Assembly (NCBI RefSeq): GCF_050613145.1
Contig: NZ_CP192507.1
Span: forward strand, 2,170,001 to 2,234,000
Reading direction: 5' to 3'
DNA: 64,000 bases
Source: Lysinibacillus_B sp050613145
GTDB lineage: Bacteria; Bacillota; Bacilli; Bacillales_A; Planococcaceae
In this document: positions 1 through 7,216 of the stretch, in pieces
How positions within the stretch are numbered: position 1 is the stretch's first letter
Layout: the number at the start of each line of letters is the position of its first letter
Program-made: the position numbers and the translations under genes
The notes under the pieces: generated by a model
The model's input: only the letters and a program-made list of their open reading frames with translations
The model's database searches: none
Told to the model about the DNA's origin: nothing

Positions 1-1
1 T

Positions 2-139
2 ACGTGGGTTTGGTTCTATTCTTTCGGTCTGTTTGTCATGACTTGGGGTCTTTGTCATCTGTATGTAGCGAGAGCAAACAAATTTGACCGCCAAGCAAAA
101 GAAATTATTCAAGAATATGAAAGGGGTGTTAGCTCATGA
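2..139 (+). CDS. DUF485 family membrane protein, C-terminal part
   Basis: The frame is open from the window edge and codes for 45 residues. It begins inside a transmembrane segment (TWVWFYSFGLFVMTWGLCHL) and ends in a charged cytoplasmic tail (RANKFDRQAKEIIQEYERG). This is the usual C-terminus of the two-helix DUF485 proteins (YjcH type). Its stop codon overlaps the start of the acetate symporter gene in an ATGA arrangement, so the two are probably translationally coupled. Pairing of DUF485 with ActP is standard in bacteria, where the small protein accompanies the symporter; its exact role is unknown. The N-terminus lies outside the window. Confidence 0.85.
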   Translation, partial: TWVWFYSFGLFVMTWGLCHLYVARANKFDRQAKEIIQEYERGVSS

Positions 140-1680
140 GCTTCATAGCGATTTTCTTCTTCGTAGGAATTGTAGGTGCCACATTAGTCGTAACTTGGTG
201 GGCATCTAGACGTACATCAAGTGCAAGTGACTTCTATACAGCTGGTGGCGGTTTAACTGGCTGGCAAAATGGTTTAGCAATCGCTGGTGACTACTTATCA
301 GCTGCATCATTCCTAGGGATCGCCGGATCGATTGCATTATTCGGTTTTGATGGATTCTTCTTCTCTGTAGGATATTTAGTAGCATACTTAGTTGTACTTT
401 ACATCGTAGCAGAGCCTTTACGTAACTTAGGTAAATTCACGTTAGCGGATATGATTACAGCTCGTTTCGACAAAGCAAAGGTACGGGGAGCAGCGGCATT
501 ATCTACTATTACTATCGTATTCTTCTATATGATCGCACAACTTGTTGGTGCGGGTGCACTTATTCAATTATTATTAGGTATCGAGTACAAATGGGCTGTT
601 ATTCTTGTAGGTATCATGATGACAACTTACGTATTATTTGGTGGTATGACAGCCACTTCTTGGGTTCAAATTATTAAAGCTTGTTTATTAATGGTTGGTA
701 CAATCATTATTTCATTCTTAGTATTATTAAAGTTCAACTTCAACATCGGTACAATGTTTACAGAAATGAAAACAGCTACTGAATATGGTGAAGCATACTT
801 AAATCCTGGATTAAAGTATACGAACGGGATTGATACAATCTCAATGTTAATCGCGTTAGTACTTGGTACAGCGGGTCTTCCACATATCCTAATGCGTTTC
901 TTCACAGTAAAAGACGCTCAAACAGCTCGTTCTTCTGTTATTTGGGCTACTTGGATTGTAGGTATTTTCTATGTATTAACAATCTTCTTAGGATTCGGTG
1001 CTGCGGCATTCGTAGGAATTGACAATATCATTGCAGCAAACCCAGCTGGTAACTTAGCAGCGCCATTATTAGCAGAAGCACTTGGCGGCGAAATCCTATT
1101 CTCATTCGTCTCTGCTGTAGCGTTCGCAACAATCTTAGCGGTAGTAGCAGGTCTTGTACTTTCAGGTGCATCTGCCCTATCACACGATATTTACGGTCAA
1201 ATTATTAAAAAAGGACAAGTGTCAGAGAAAGAGCAAGTCGTGGCTGCTCGTATTGGTTCAATCACAATTGCTGTCATCTCAATCCTTTTAGCGTTAGGCG
1301 CTCAAACATTAAACGTAGCGTTCTTAGTATCATTCGCATTCTGTATCGCAGCATCTGCAAACTTACCAGTAATCATTTACACAATTTACTGGAAACGTTT
1401 CAATACTTCTGGTGCAGTAACAGCAATTATCGTAGGTTTAGTTTCATGTTTAGTATTAGTGGCAATGTCTCCAAACGTATGGAACCCAGAACCAGGTAAA
1501 GCAATCTTCGTTGGTGAAGCATTAATCAAATTAGCAAACCCAGCGATCATTACAGTACCACTTGGCTTCTTAGCTGGTTGGTTAGGTAGTTACTTAACAC
1601 CTGCTGAAAACCCAGCAATCTACCGTGAAGTAGAAGTTAAAGCACAAACTGGTATTTCTGTACAAGACGTATCACACTAA
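136..1680 (+). CDS. actP: Cation:acetate symporter ActP (sodium:solute symporter family)
   Basis: This 514-residue membrane protein has about 13 hydrophobic segments and the SSF signature region near the N-terminus (SDFYTAGGGLTGWQNGLAIA, then GDYLSAASFLG). Length and motifs fit ActP, which takes up acetate and other short carboxylates with a cation. The start overlaps the DUF485 stop by four bases, as in yjcH-actP operons. A strong hairpin terminator follows 20 bases after the stop, so it ends the transcript. Acetate is the family assignment; the exact substrate cannot be read from sequence, and pyruvate or propionate remain possible. Confidence 0.9.
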   Translation: MSFIAIFFFVGIVGATLVVTWWASRRTSSASDFYTAGGGLTGWQNGLAIAGDYLSAASFLGIAGSIALFGFDGFFFSVGYLVAYLVVLYIVAEPLRNLGKFTLADMITARFDKAKVRGAAALSTITIVFFYMIAQLVGAGALIQLLLGIEYKWAVILVGIMMTTYVLFGGMTATSWVQIIKACLLMVGTIIISFLVLLKFNFNIGTMFTEMKTATEYGEAYLNPGLKYTNGIDTISMLIALVLGTAGLPHILMRFFTVKDAQTARSSVIWATWIVGIFYVLTIFLGFGAAAFVGIDNIIAANPAGNLAAPLLAEALGGEILFSFVSAVAFATILAVVAGLVLSGASALSHDIYGQIIKKGQVSEKEQVVAARIGSITIAVISILLALGAQTLNVAFLVSFAFCIAASANLPVIIYTIYWKRFNTSGAVTAIIVGLVSCLVLVAMSPNVWNPEPGKAIFVGEALIKLANPAIITVPLGFLAGWLGSYLTPAENPAIYREVEVKAQTGISVQDVSH

Positions 1681-1702
1681 TCGTTTTATTCACAAGGGGA
1701 TG

Positions 1703-1731
1703 GGCTCTCGGCTTCGGTCGAGAGTCTTTTT
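1703..1731 (+). terminator. Rho-independent terminator of actP
   Basis: A 10-bp stem (GGCTCTCGGC pairing with GTCGAGAGTC, two G-T pairs) has a TTCG tetraloop and is followed by a T-run. It lies 20 bases after the actP stop. Confidence 0.9.
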
Positions 1732-1785
1732 ATTTAGAAAAAGTGTATTGATTTACCTTTTATTATTAATAAAATCGTATGAAAC

Positions 1786-1918
1786 GTTGATTTCCGCTTC
1801 ATTCGGCTCGCTTTCCACGGGCATGGCTTCAGCCTCCTCGTCGCTCGTACCTCACTCCTGCGGGGTCTTCAGCTCATGCTTTTCCCGTAGGAGTCTCGCC
1901 GATTCCGCTTCAATCAAC
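1786..1918. repeat. Dispersed GC-rich intergenic repeat, copy 1
   Basis: This 133-bp block is much richer in GC than its surroundings. It is bounded by inverted ends GTTGATT and AATCAAC. Inside are the stretches TTTCCGCTTC, CTCGCTTTCC, GGCTTCAGCCTCCTCGTC and CTGCGGGGTCTTC, several of which recur at 33391-33662 and, in the opposite orientation and more diverged, at 61092-61212. No convincing protein is encoded. The rest of 1732-2120 holds nothing else recognisable. The ends suggest a small non-autonomous mobile element; that is inference. Confidence 0.6.
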
Positions 1919-2120
1919 TGGCAAGTTATTTTTGATTACGTTTCACCTAAAAAACCCCCTTCTATACAGGAAATATTTTAATAATCAATATATCTGAATT
2001 TAGAAAACACTGGACGAAAGAAGTCTTGTTGCTCCAACAGAAATTTGACACCTTCCCTTCCCGCTTTTGTAATAGGCACTTTTTTTCAGAAAATGATAAA
2101 ATATAAATAGAGGTGATCCG

Positions 2121-2297
2121 ATGTCTAAGTCTGAAGCAAAAAAGAAACGTATAAAGCTACTACGTCAGCAAGGGAAAGATGTAACAGAAAAGCGCGGCAC
2201 AGCCGATTTTTCTACACATGTCCGGCTGACAAAAACGAAAAAAGATGTCATGGAAAAGAATGTACGCAAACATAAAAACCGTTACGAAGATGCCTAA
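2121..2297 (+). CDS. Small very basic protein of unknown function (58 aa)
   Basis: The ATG follows a well-placed ribosome site (GAGGTGATCCG). The 58-residue product is rich in Lys and Arg (MSKSEAKKKRIKLLRQQG at the start, VRKHKNRYEDA at the end) with no hydrophobic segment. Such composition suggests nucleic-acid or ribosome association, but I do not recognise the family. The last codons and the stop lie inside the terminator hairpin, so gene end and transcript end are fused. Confidence that it is a real gene rests on the ribosome site, intact frame and terminator. Confidence 0.7.
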   Translation: MSKSEAKKKRIKLLRQQGKDVTEKRGTADFSTHVRLTKTKKDVMEKNVRKHKNRYEDA

Positions 2298-2315
2298 TCA
2301 TTCGTAACGGTTTTT
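2274..2315 (+). terminator. Terminator overlapping the end of the small basic gene
   Basis: Perfect 15-bp arms (AAAAACCGTTACGAA and TTCGTAACGGTTTTT) flank a 12-base loop that contains the stop codon of the 2121 gene. The A/T ends make it potentially bidirectional. The interval 2316-2546 downstream holds no gene that I can support. Confidence 0.9.
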
Positions 2316-2546
2316 GTATTTTGTCCAGGTTTATAAAGAGATTAGCGGGTTTTCATTAGAAAATAGTGCGCAAATGTCCGTGTTTTCCGGAGAGCCCCCT
2401 ATTACTGCAGGAATACTTTTGTGCGGAATAATGTAAGTATTATTAGATTTTCTGCTATCTTATTTCATTTAAAGAAGTTAGAATCCTAGCGTTTGACAAA
2501 AATTATTATTAAAGTCATATAATTTACCGGAACAAAATCTAGCAGG

Positions 2547-3470
2547 TTAATTTTTAATGTCCTGAAGAACAGTCTCCTTCCCCGAAAACAGCTTCCGTAA
2601 TGTTTCGAAATTGACTAAAACCGTTCCTACAATAATCGTCAAAGTACCTATACCTGTTAGCCAAGAAATATATTCATGATAGAAGGTAACACCTAGTACG
2701 ACGGCAATTAATGGTGAGATATACAGCCATGTAGAAGGAAAAACAGGATTTGTCCGTGAGACAAGCCAATAATAAATGCTATGGCCAATCATTGAACCGA
2801 AAATAGTTAAATAAAGCAGAGAGCCAATGGAAGCTGGGCTTAAAAGATAATCAAGCTGAATGTTCTCCGTAAAAAATGATAAAATGATTAATAAAATCCC
2901 ACCATGCATCATTTGCGCTGCATTTAAAGTAATTGGTGATATCGTTTCAAATTTTCCGATGACATGCTTCGTATAAATCGTTCCACATGCGTAAAAAACT
3001 TCACCGACTATAATAGCGAAACAACCAACTATCCAAAAGGGACTAATTTCAATTGAAAAACTAGGTAAGATTAAGAACGTGACACCAATGACTCCAACGA
3101 CACAACCAATGAATGATTTCCGATTTCCTTTTTGCTTTAATATGAATGTCTGAATAACTATAATCATCATCGGACCTGTAGCAGATAAGACAGCCGCAAT
3201 CCCTGATGTCACATACTGTTCTGCCCAATATAATGCGGCAAACGTCCCAAAGGTTAAACCTACTCCTGTAAAAAACATCTCTTTCCGAAATAATAACCGT
3301 ATTGTCGTTTTTTCTCTCCAAACCATAAAACTAAATAGCAGCAAACCAGCAATGAAAAAACGAAGGCCCGCTGATAAAAATGGAGGCACTCCTGCATCAA
3401 CACCAATCTTAATCGCTAAAAATGTCGTTCCAAAAATTAAACACATAAAGAAATAATTAATAATAACCAT
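2547..3470 (-). CDS. EamA/DMT-family transporter
   Basis: The 307-residue protein has about ten transmembrane segments arranged as two EamA repeats, typical of drug/metabolite exporters of the DMT superfamily. I chose the internal ATG (MVIINYFF) because AGGAGGAG lies 7 bases before it; an in-frame ATG nine codons upstream has no such site. It is divergent from a MocR-type regulator only about 110 bases away, a common regulator-target pairing, so the regulator probably controls it. The substrate is unknown; amino acids or a vitamin B6-related compound would be typical guesses. Confidence 0.85.
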   Translation of the reverse strand: MVIINYFFMCLIFGTTFLAIKIGVDAGVPPFLSAGLRFFIAGLLLFSFMVWREKTTIRLLFRKEMFFTGVGLTFGTFAALYWAEQYVTSGIAAVLSATGPMMIIVIQTFILKQKGNRKSFIGCVVGVIGVTFLILPSFSIEISPFWIVGCFAIIVGEVFYACGTIYTKHVIGKFETISPITLNAAQMMHGGILLIILSFFTENIQLDYLLSPASIGSLLYLTIFGSMIGHSIYYWLVSRTNPVFPSTWLYISPLIAVVLGVTFYHEYISWLTGIGTLTIIVGTVLVNFETLRKLFSGKETVLQDIKN

Positions 3471-3510
3471 ATAAAACTCCTCCTCTGTTTCTATCATAAA
3501 AGAAAGACAG

Positions 3511-3560
3511 TAGAACAGATTGAAAAAGATAGAACAGATTAGATTGGGGCGTGGTACAAT
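3511..3560 (+). promoter_or_regulatory. Direct-repeat operator and extended -10 in the divergent region
   Basis: The 11-base sequence TAGAACAGATT occurs twice (3511-3521 and 3530-3540) in the same orientation, 19 bases apart. Just downstream is TGGTACAAT (3552-3560), an extended -10. MocR/PdxR regulators are known to bind direct repeats upstream of their own and divergent genes, so this is a plausible binding site for the product of the 3584 gene. The binding role is inference. Confidence 0.55.
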
Positions 3561-3583
3561 CGTTTTGAATAGGAGGAATCGAT

Positions 3584-5002
3584 GTGAGCAAAGCGATTCA
3601 AAATGGAGATTATCTTTTTAAGAAAGTATATGATTATGTACTGCACGGAATAGAACGTAAAGAATGGAAAGAGCATGACAAGATTCCCTCCGTCCGGCAA
3701 TTAGCATCTGAAATGAATGTTCATCGATTAACTGTATTAAAGGCTTATCAATTACTGAAACAGCATGACAAAGTTTATGTAAAAGATAAAGCAGGCTATT
3801 TTGTCCAATCAAATATGACGAAAAATCTTGAATCTCTAGATTTGGACAATCCAATTGTTTCTTCATACGTACAAAAAAATCATTTATCTGAAATCCATCA
3901 ATCACCGGTTTCCTATAATTTTTCTCAGGCGTTAATTGATCCAAATCTTTTGCCTAATCATTATTTTTCAGATTACGTGAAGAAAGTGTTTGACCTTTAT
4001 CCAAAAGTACTTGCAACCTACTCAACTGTGCAAGGTGATTTAGAGCTACGTGAAACACTTACCAAGTATTTTATTAACCAGTATAAAACGCATCTGAGTG
4101 CAGATGATCTGTTAATCACTTCTGGCTCACAGCAAGCGATTCACTTAATCGCTCAAACTTTTATTAAGCCGAGAGACGTCGTTTTATTTGAACGTCCAAG
4201 CTATAGTGCTGCGATTGATATTTTTAGAGCCCAAGGAGCACAGATTGTAACGGTTGATATCCATCCAGACGGGTACGATTTAGAGGAAGTTGAATTATAT
4301 TTTAAACAATATAAACCACGTCTATTTTATCTCAACCCAACATTCCATAACCCGACTGGTTATACTGTTTCTGCCCCGCAACGCAAAAAATTAGTAGAAT
4401 TAGCTGAACAATATCGATGTCTATTAATTGAGGACGATGCCTACCACGATATATATTTTGATCATGCCCCGCCACCACCCATTTACACATTCGATACTGC
4501 TGGGACAGTCATTTATATCCGAAGCTTTTGCAAATATATCTCACCTGGTTTGAGAATTGCGGCTGTTATTTGTCAATCATCCTTAATGAATTCACTACTA
4601 ACTGTAAAATCGTTAGCTGATAATGGCTCACCACTTCTCAACCAAAAAATTTTTCTCCATTACTTTTCATCACTAAGATTGCAGCAACACTTAGAGAAAA
4701 TCCGGATTGCCCTACAGATCCGAAAGGAAATCATGGAGGAAGAGCTAGCAGTAACAGGTTGGCAATGGACCAGTCCAAAAGGTGGTCTGAATTTATGGGT
4801 GCAGCTCCCAGATAACCTTCCAACTGAATTATTATTAACCAAAAGTATCGAACAATCTATATCCTTTGTGCCAGGTCAAGTTTGTGATCCATTAAAACAA
4901 CCATCGTCCTGGATACGTTTAAGCTATTCTTACGCAAATGAAAAACAACTAAGTGAAGGGATAAAAAGGTTTGTTGCAGTAGCACAATCTCTTTCTAAGT
5001 GA
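3584..5002 (+). CDS. MocR/PdxR-type regulator (GntR helix-turn-helix plus aminotransferase fold)
   Basis: This 472-residue protein has a GntR winged helix at about residues 10-75 (IPSVRQLASEMNVHRLTVLKAY) and a class I aminotransferase-like domain from about 105 to the end. The PLP-binding lysine is present (Lys317 in RSFCKYISPGLR), as is the NPTFHNPTGY segment. MocR proteins use the second domain to sense PLP or amino-acid adducts rather than for catalysis. The start is GTG with AGGAGG 7 bases upstream. It is divergent from the DMT transporter and is likely autoregulated through the direct repeats at 3511-3540. Confidence 0.9.
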   Translation: MSKAIQNGDYLFKKVYDYVLHGIERKEWKEHDKIPSVRQLASEMNVHRLTVLKAYQLLKQHDKVYVKDKAGYFVQSNMTKNLESLDLDNPIVSSYVQKNHLSEIHQSPVSYNFSQALIDPNLLPNHYFSDYVKKVFDLYPKVLATYSTVQGDLELRETLTKYFINQYKTHLSADDLLITSGSQQAIHLIAQTFIKPRDVVLFERPSYSAAIDIFRAQGAQIVTVDIHPDGYDLEEVELYFKQYKPRLFYLNPTFHNPTGYTVSAPQRKKLVELAEQYRCLLIEDDAYHDIYFDHAPPPPIYTFDTAGTVIYIRSFCKYISPGLRIAAVICQSSLMNSLLTVKSLADNGSPLLNQKIFLHYFSSLRLQQHLEKIRIALQIRKEIMEEELAVTGWQWTSPKGGLNLWVQLPDNLPTELLLTKSIEQSISFVPGQVCDPLKQPSSWIRLSYSYANEKQLSEGIKRFVAVAQSLSK

Positions 5003-5112
5003 GGGGCTTGGATTAAAGGTTTGTAAAGCTATATCAGAGCTTGCCTTCCTATTTTGCTCTGCGAAAGTTGAGTTATAATTTAAATAAAGCTTGAGTTAGT
5101 TGGAGTTAGAAA

Positions 5113-5253
5113 ATGAAAAAGAAAGAAAGTCAGGACGGCTTTTTTAAAGAGATGTTAAGGGAGCTTACCAGTTCAATCTTATTTGAAGTGGCTTGGAACA
5201 TTTTTATGTTTATTCCCAAAATGATTATTCGTTTAATAAAGAACATCTGGTGA
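5113..5253 (+). CDS. Small membrane protein (46 aa), unknown function
   Basis: An ATG preceded by GGAG at 7 bases opens a 46-residue frame. The N-terminal half is charged (MKKKESQDGFFKEMLREL) and the C-terminal half is one hydrophobic helix ending in Lys/Trp (MFIPKMIIRLIKNIW). A TATAAT box lies at 5074-5079, about 34 bases upstream of the start, without a clear -35. I do not recognise the family; short single-helix proteins of this layout are common in Bacillales. Confidence 0.5.
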   Translation: MKKKESQDGFFKEMLRELTSSILFEVAWNIFMFIPKMIIRLIKNIW

Positions 5254-5362
5254 GTTAGTTACTGTGCGGGGATTTAAGACAATAAAAAATTCTGAAATAT
5301 TCCCAATCTCCGCTTTGGGTGCATTTTCATTACATAACAAATACTATTAGTAATAATCCAGG

Positions 5363-5383
5363 TTGTAAAATATAATTTTACAA
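5363..5383. promoter_or_regulatory. Perfect palindrome upstream of the P-loop gene
   Basis: TTGTAAAAT and its exact reverse complement ATTTTACAA are separated by three bases. The element sits 43 bases before the 5426 start, where a dimeric repressor could act. No regulator can be assigned. Confidence 0.4.
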
Positions 5384-5425
5384 GATAGGGCAACAACCAA
5401 TAAAATAAGCTCGGGGGATAAAAAT

Positions 5426-5926
5426 ATGAAACAAATAGGGACTCTATACTTTTTCTGTGGAAAAATGGGAGCAGGAAAATCAACTAAATCAAAACAATTG
5501 GCTATAGAAAAACATGCAGTACTGTTATCTGAGGATGAATGGCTCGCATCTCTTTATCCCAATCAGATTACATCATTTGAGGACTACCTAAAATTCTCAG
5601 CGCAACTCAAGCCGATGATGAAAAAGCATGTCCAAAACATATTAAGTGTTGGTACAAATGTAGTCATGGATTTTCCAGGTAATACTCAAAAACAGCGAAA
5701 GTGGTTTTTGGATATTGCGTCAGAGGTAAATGCAAACCATCAACTAATTTTCCTTAATTTAAATAATGAGCAATGCTTACGTCAAATTGCACAAAGGTGT
5801 AACGAACAACCCGAAAGAGCAACTTTTGACACGGAAGAGACGTTTATTCATGTTACTAAATTTTTTGAAGCACCAGAAGCATCCGAGGGTTTAAATATTT
5901 TAGAGTTTAGTGGTGGGAAAGAATAA
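5426..5926 (+). CDS. P-loop NTPase / kinase-like protein (AAA_33 type)
   Basis: The 166-residue protein opens with a beta strand and a Walker A motif (GKMGAGKST, residues 12-20) right at the N-terminus. LSEDEW (about residues 35-40) and VVMDFPG (about 77-83) follow, as in small-molecule kinases and zeta-toxin-like ATPases of the AAA_33 family. These phosphorylate small substrates or nucleotides; the substrate here is unknown. The ribosome site is TCGGGGGAT. No neighbour gives a pathway clue. It is complete in length for the family. Confidence 0.75.
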   Translation: MKQIGTLYFFCGKMGAGKSTKSKQLAIEKHAVLLSEDEWLASLYPNQITSFEDYLKFSAQLKPMMKKHVQNILSVGTNVVMDFPGNTQKQRKWFLDIASEVNANHQLIFLNLNNEQCLRQIAQRCNEQPERATFDTEETFIHVTKFFEAPEASEGLNILEFSGGKE

Positions 5927-6214
5927 TAAGGAGTTCAACACAGCGTTATAGTACCAGAAAAATAATTAGCTGAACTAAATCGCCAATAGAAACCCTTTTG
6001 AATTCCACAACTTGGAGCTAAAAAGTGTTTTTATTTTATTAAATTCAAAATCACTTTAGTTCATTGAAGATTTATAAAGTATGCAAAATAAATACAAATA
6101 ACGTTCCAAAATCAAAGTTTGGACATACACCAAAAACTACGAGTGTTGTTAAATCAATATTTATACGATTACGGATTGCCGTCTAATATGCATAAAATTA
6201 TGTATATTTCTTAA

Positions 6215-6233
6215 CGTTGTAAATCCGCATTTT
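6215..6233 (+). repeat. 19-base sequence shared with 44465-44483 (inverted orientation)
   Basis: CGTTGTAAATCCGCATTTT is found here on the plus strand and at 44465-44483 on the minus strand. It sits exactly where the truncated gene becomes readable. This suggests the terminal repeat of an insertion sequence, but no transposase frame remains. Confidence 0.5.
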
Positions 6234-6415
6234 TCTGGCGCTACCCGACATGGGGAATCACTCATATTTCAGCCTACTTTATCCAAGATTCATCTATAGA
6301 CCGGGCTTCCGATTTACTACATGCTATTATCATATTGGTGTTGTCGGTCATTTGTTTTAGCATAGATTATTTTATCGTTCATTCAGAAAATAAGTTAAAA
6401 GAAAGTAGGATGTAG
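6215..6415 (+). pseudogene. 3' remnant of a membrane protein gene
   Basis: A 66-codon frame without a usable start runs to TAG at 6413. From about 6236 it reads like the end of a real protein: WRYPTWGITHISAYFIQDSS, then a hydrophobic helix (AIIILVLSVICFSIDYFIV) and a charged tail (HSENKLKESRM). Immediately upstream it is cut by a 19-base sequence that also occurs at 44465-44483. The gene was probably truncated by a mobile-element insertion that has since decayed. The remainder of 5927-6214 shows only short broken frames. The family is not recognised. Confidence 0.4.
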
Positions 6416-6420
6416 TATAT

Positions 6421-7050
6421 ATGGAATATATTTTTATACATGGACTTGGACAAAATTCGTCCAGTTGGGATCAAACGATTTCTTATTTACCGGAACACCG
6501 CCATATAACTTGCCCTGATTTATCTACTATGCTTAATGATAAAGAGGTTACTTACAATAACCTGTATAACAGTTTTGTAGAATACTGCGAAGGCATGAAC
6601 AAGCCGTTGAATCTATGTGGATTGTCATTAGGTGGAATCTTAGCGTTAAATTATGCAGTAGATTATCCAGAAAAAGTAGGATCTTTAGTATTGATAGGCA
6701 CACATTATGTAATGCCTAGGTTATTATTAAAATTGCAAAATATCATCTTCCGGTTTGTACCAAAGGCTTCTTTTGAGGAAACGGGATTCAAGAAGAAAGA
6801 CTTTTTTCAGTTGACCGATTCCATGGTAGACTTGAATTTCAGTAAAAATTTAATCAATATTTCTTGTGTCACCTTGATTGTTTGTGGAGAGAAAGACCGT
6901 GCAAACAGAAATGCTTCAAAAGGTTTAGTGGAACGTATTCCAGAAGCAGAACTTCAGTTTATAGCTAATGCAGGACATGAAGTAAATATACAAGCACCGC
7001 AAGGATTAGCAGAAACACTGGAAACTTTCTATGAAAAACATCATTTGTAA
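6421..7050 (+). CDS. Alpha/beta hydrolase
   Basis: The 209-residue protein has the alpha/beta-hydrolase layout: the oxyanion HGLGQNSSSW segment near the start, the nucleophile elbow GLSLGG (Ser69), an acidic residue in CGEKDRAN and the catalytic His in NAGHEVN. It is shorter than typical 250-residue members because the cap is small. No signal peptide is present, so it is cytoplasmic. The substrate (ester, thioester or lactone) cannot be told. The ribosome site is weak (GTAGGA) and the broken gene ends six bases upstream, so the two were probably once one operon. Confidence 0.85.
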   Translation: MEYIFIHGLGQNSSSWDQTISYLPEHRHITCPDLSTMLNDKEVTYNNLYNSFVEYCEGMNKPLNLCGLSLGGILALNYAVDYPEKVGSLVLIGTHYVMPRLLLKLQNIIFRFVPKASFEETGFKKKDFFQLTDSMVDLNFSKNLINISCVTLIVCGEKDRANRNASKGLVERIPEAELQFIANAGHEVNIQAPQGLAETLETFYEKHHL

Positions 7051-7173
7051 ATTGCGATAATATCATCACTCTAAGATTCTGAGAATGAAAGGTTTATAAA
7101 TTTCAGCACAGCATTCATGACACAGCAAAAAAGAATTCATACTCTCATGGAATAAATTAGATATATATTTACA

Positions 7174-7211
7174 AAAAAGCTATAAAACCCGTTAAGATTT
7201 TATAGCTTTTT
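7174..7211. terminator. Bidirectional terminator between the hydrolase and copA
   Basis: Arms AAAAAGCTATAAAA and TTTTATAGCTTTTT are perfect complements around a 10-base loop, with T-runs on both strands. It serves the convergent 6421 gene and copA. Confidence 0.9.
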
Positions 7212-7216
7212 ATCCA

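Noticed and set aside
1700..1981. Open frame of about 93 codons across the repeat
   Set aside because: It runs through a terminator and the repeat, and similar frames across the other repeat copies are unrelated in sequence. Composition and lack of a ribosome site argue against a gene.
2491..2525. TTGACA and TATAAT in the gap before the DMT transporter
   Set aside because: The spacing is 19 bases, and no plus-strand gene follows; the next genes downstream are on the minus strand.
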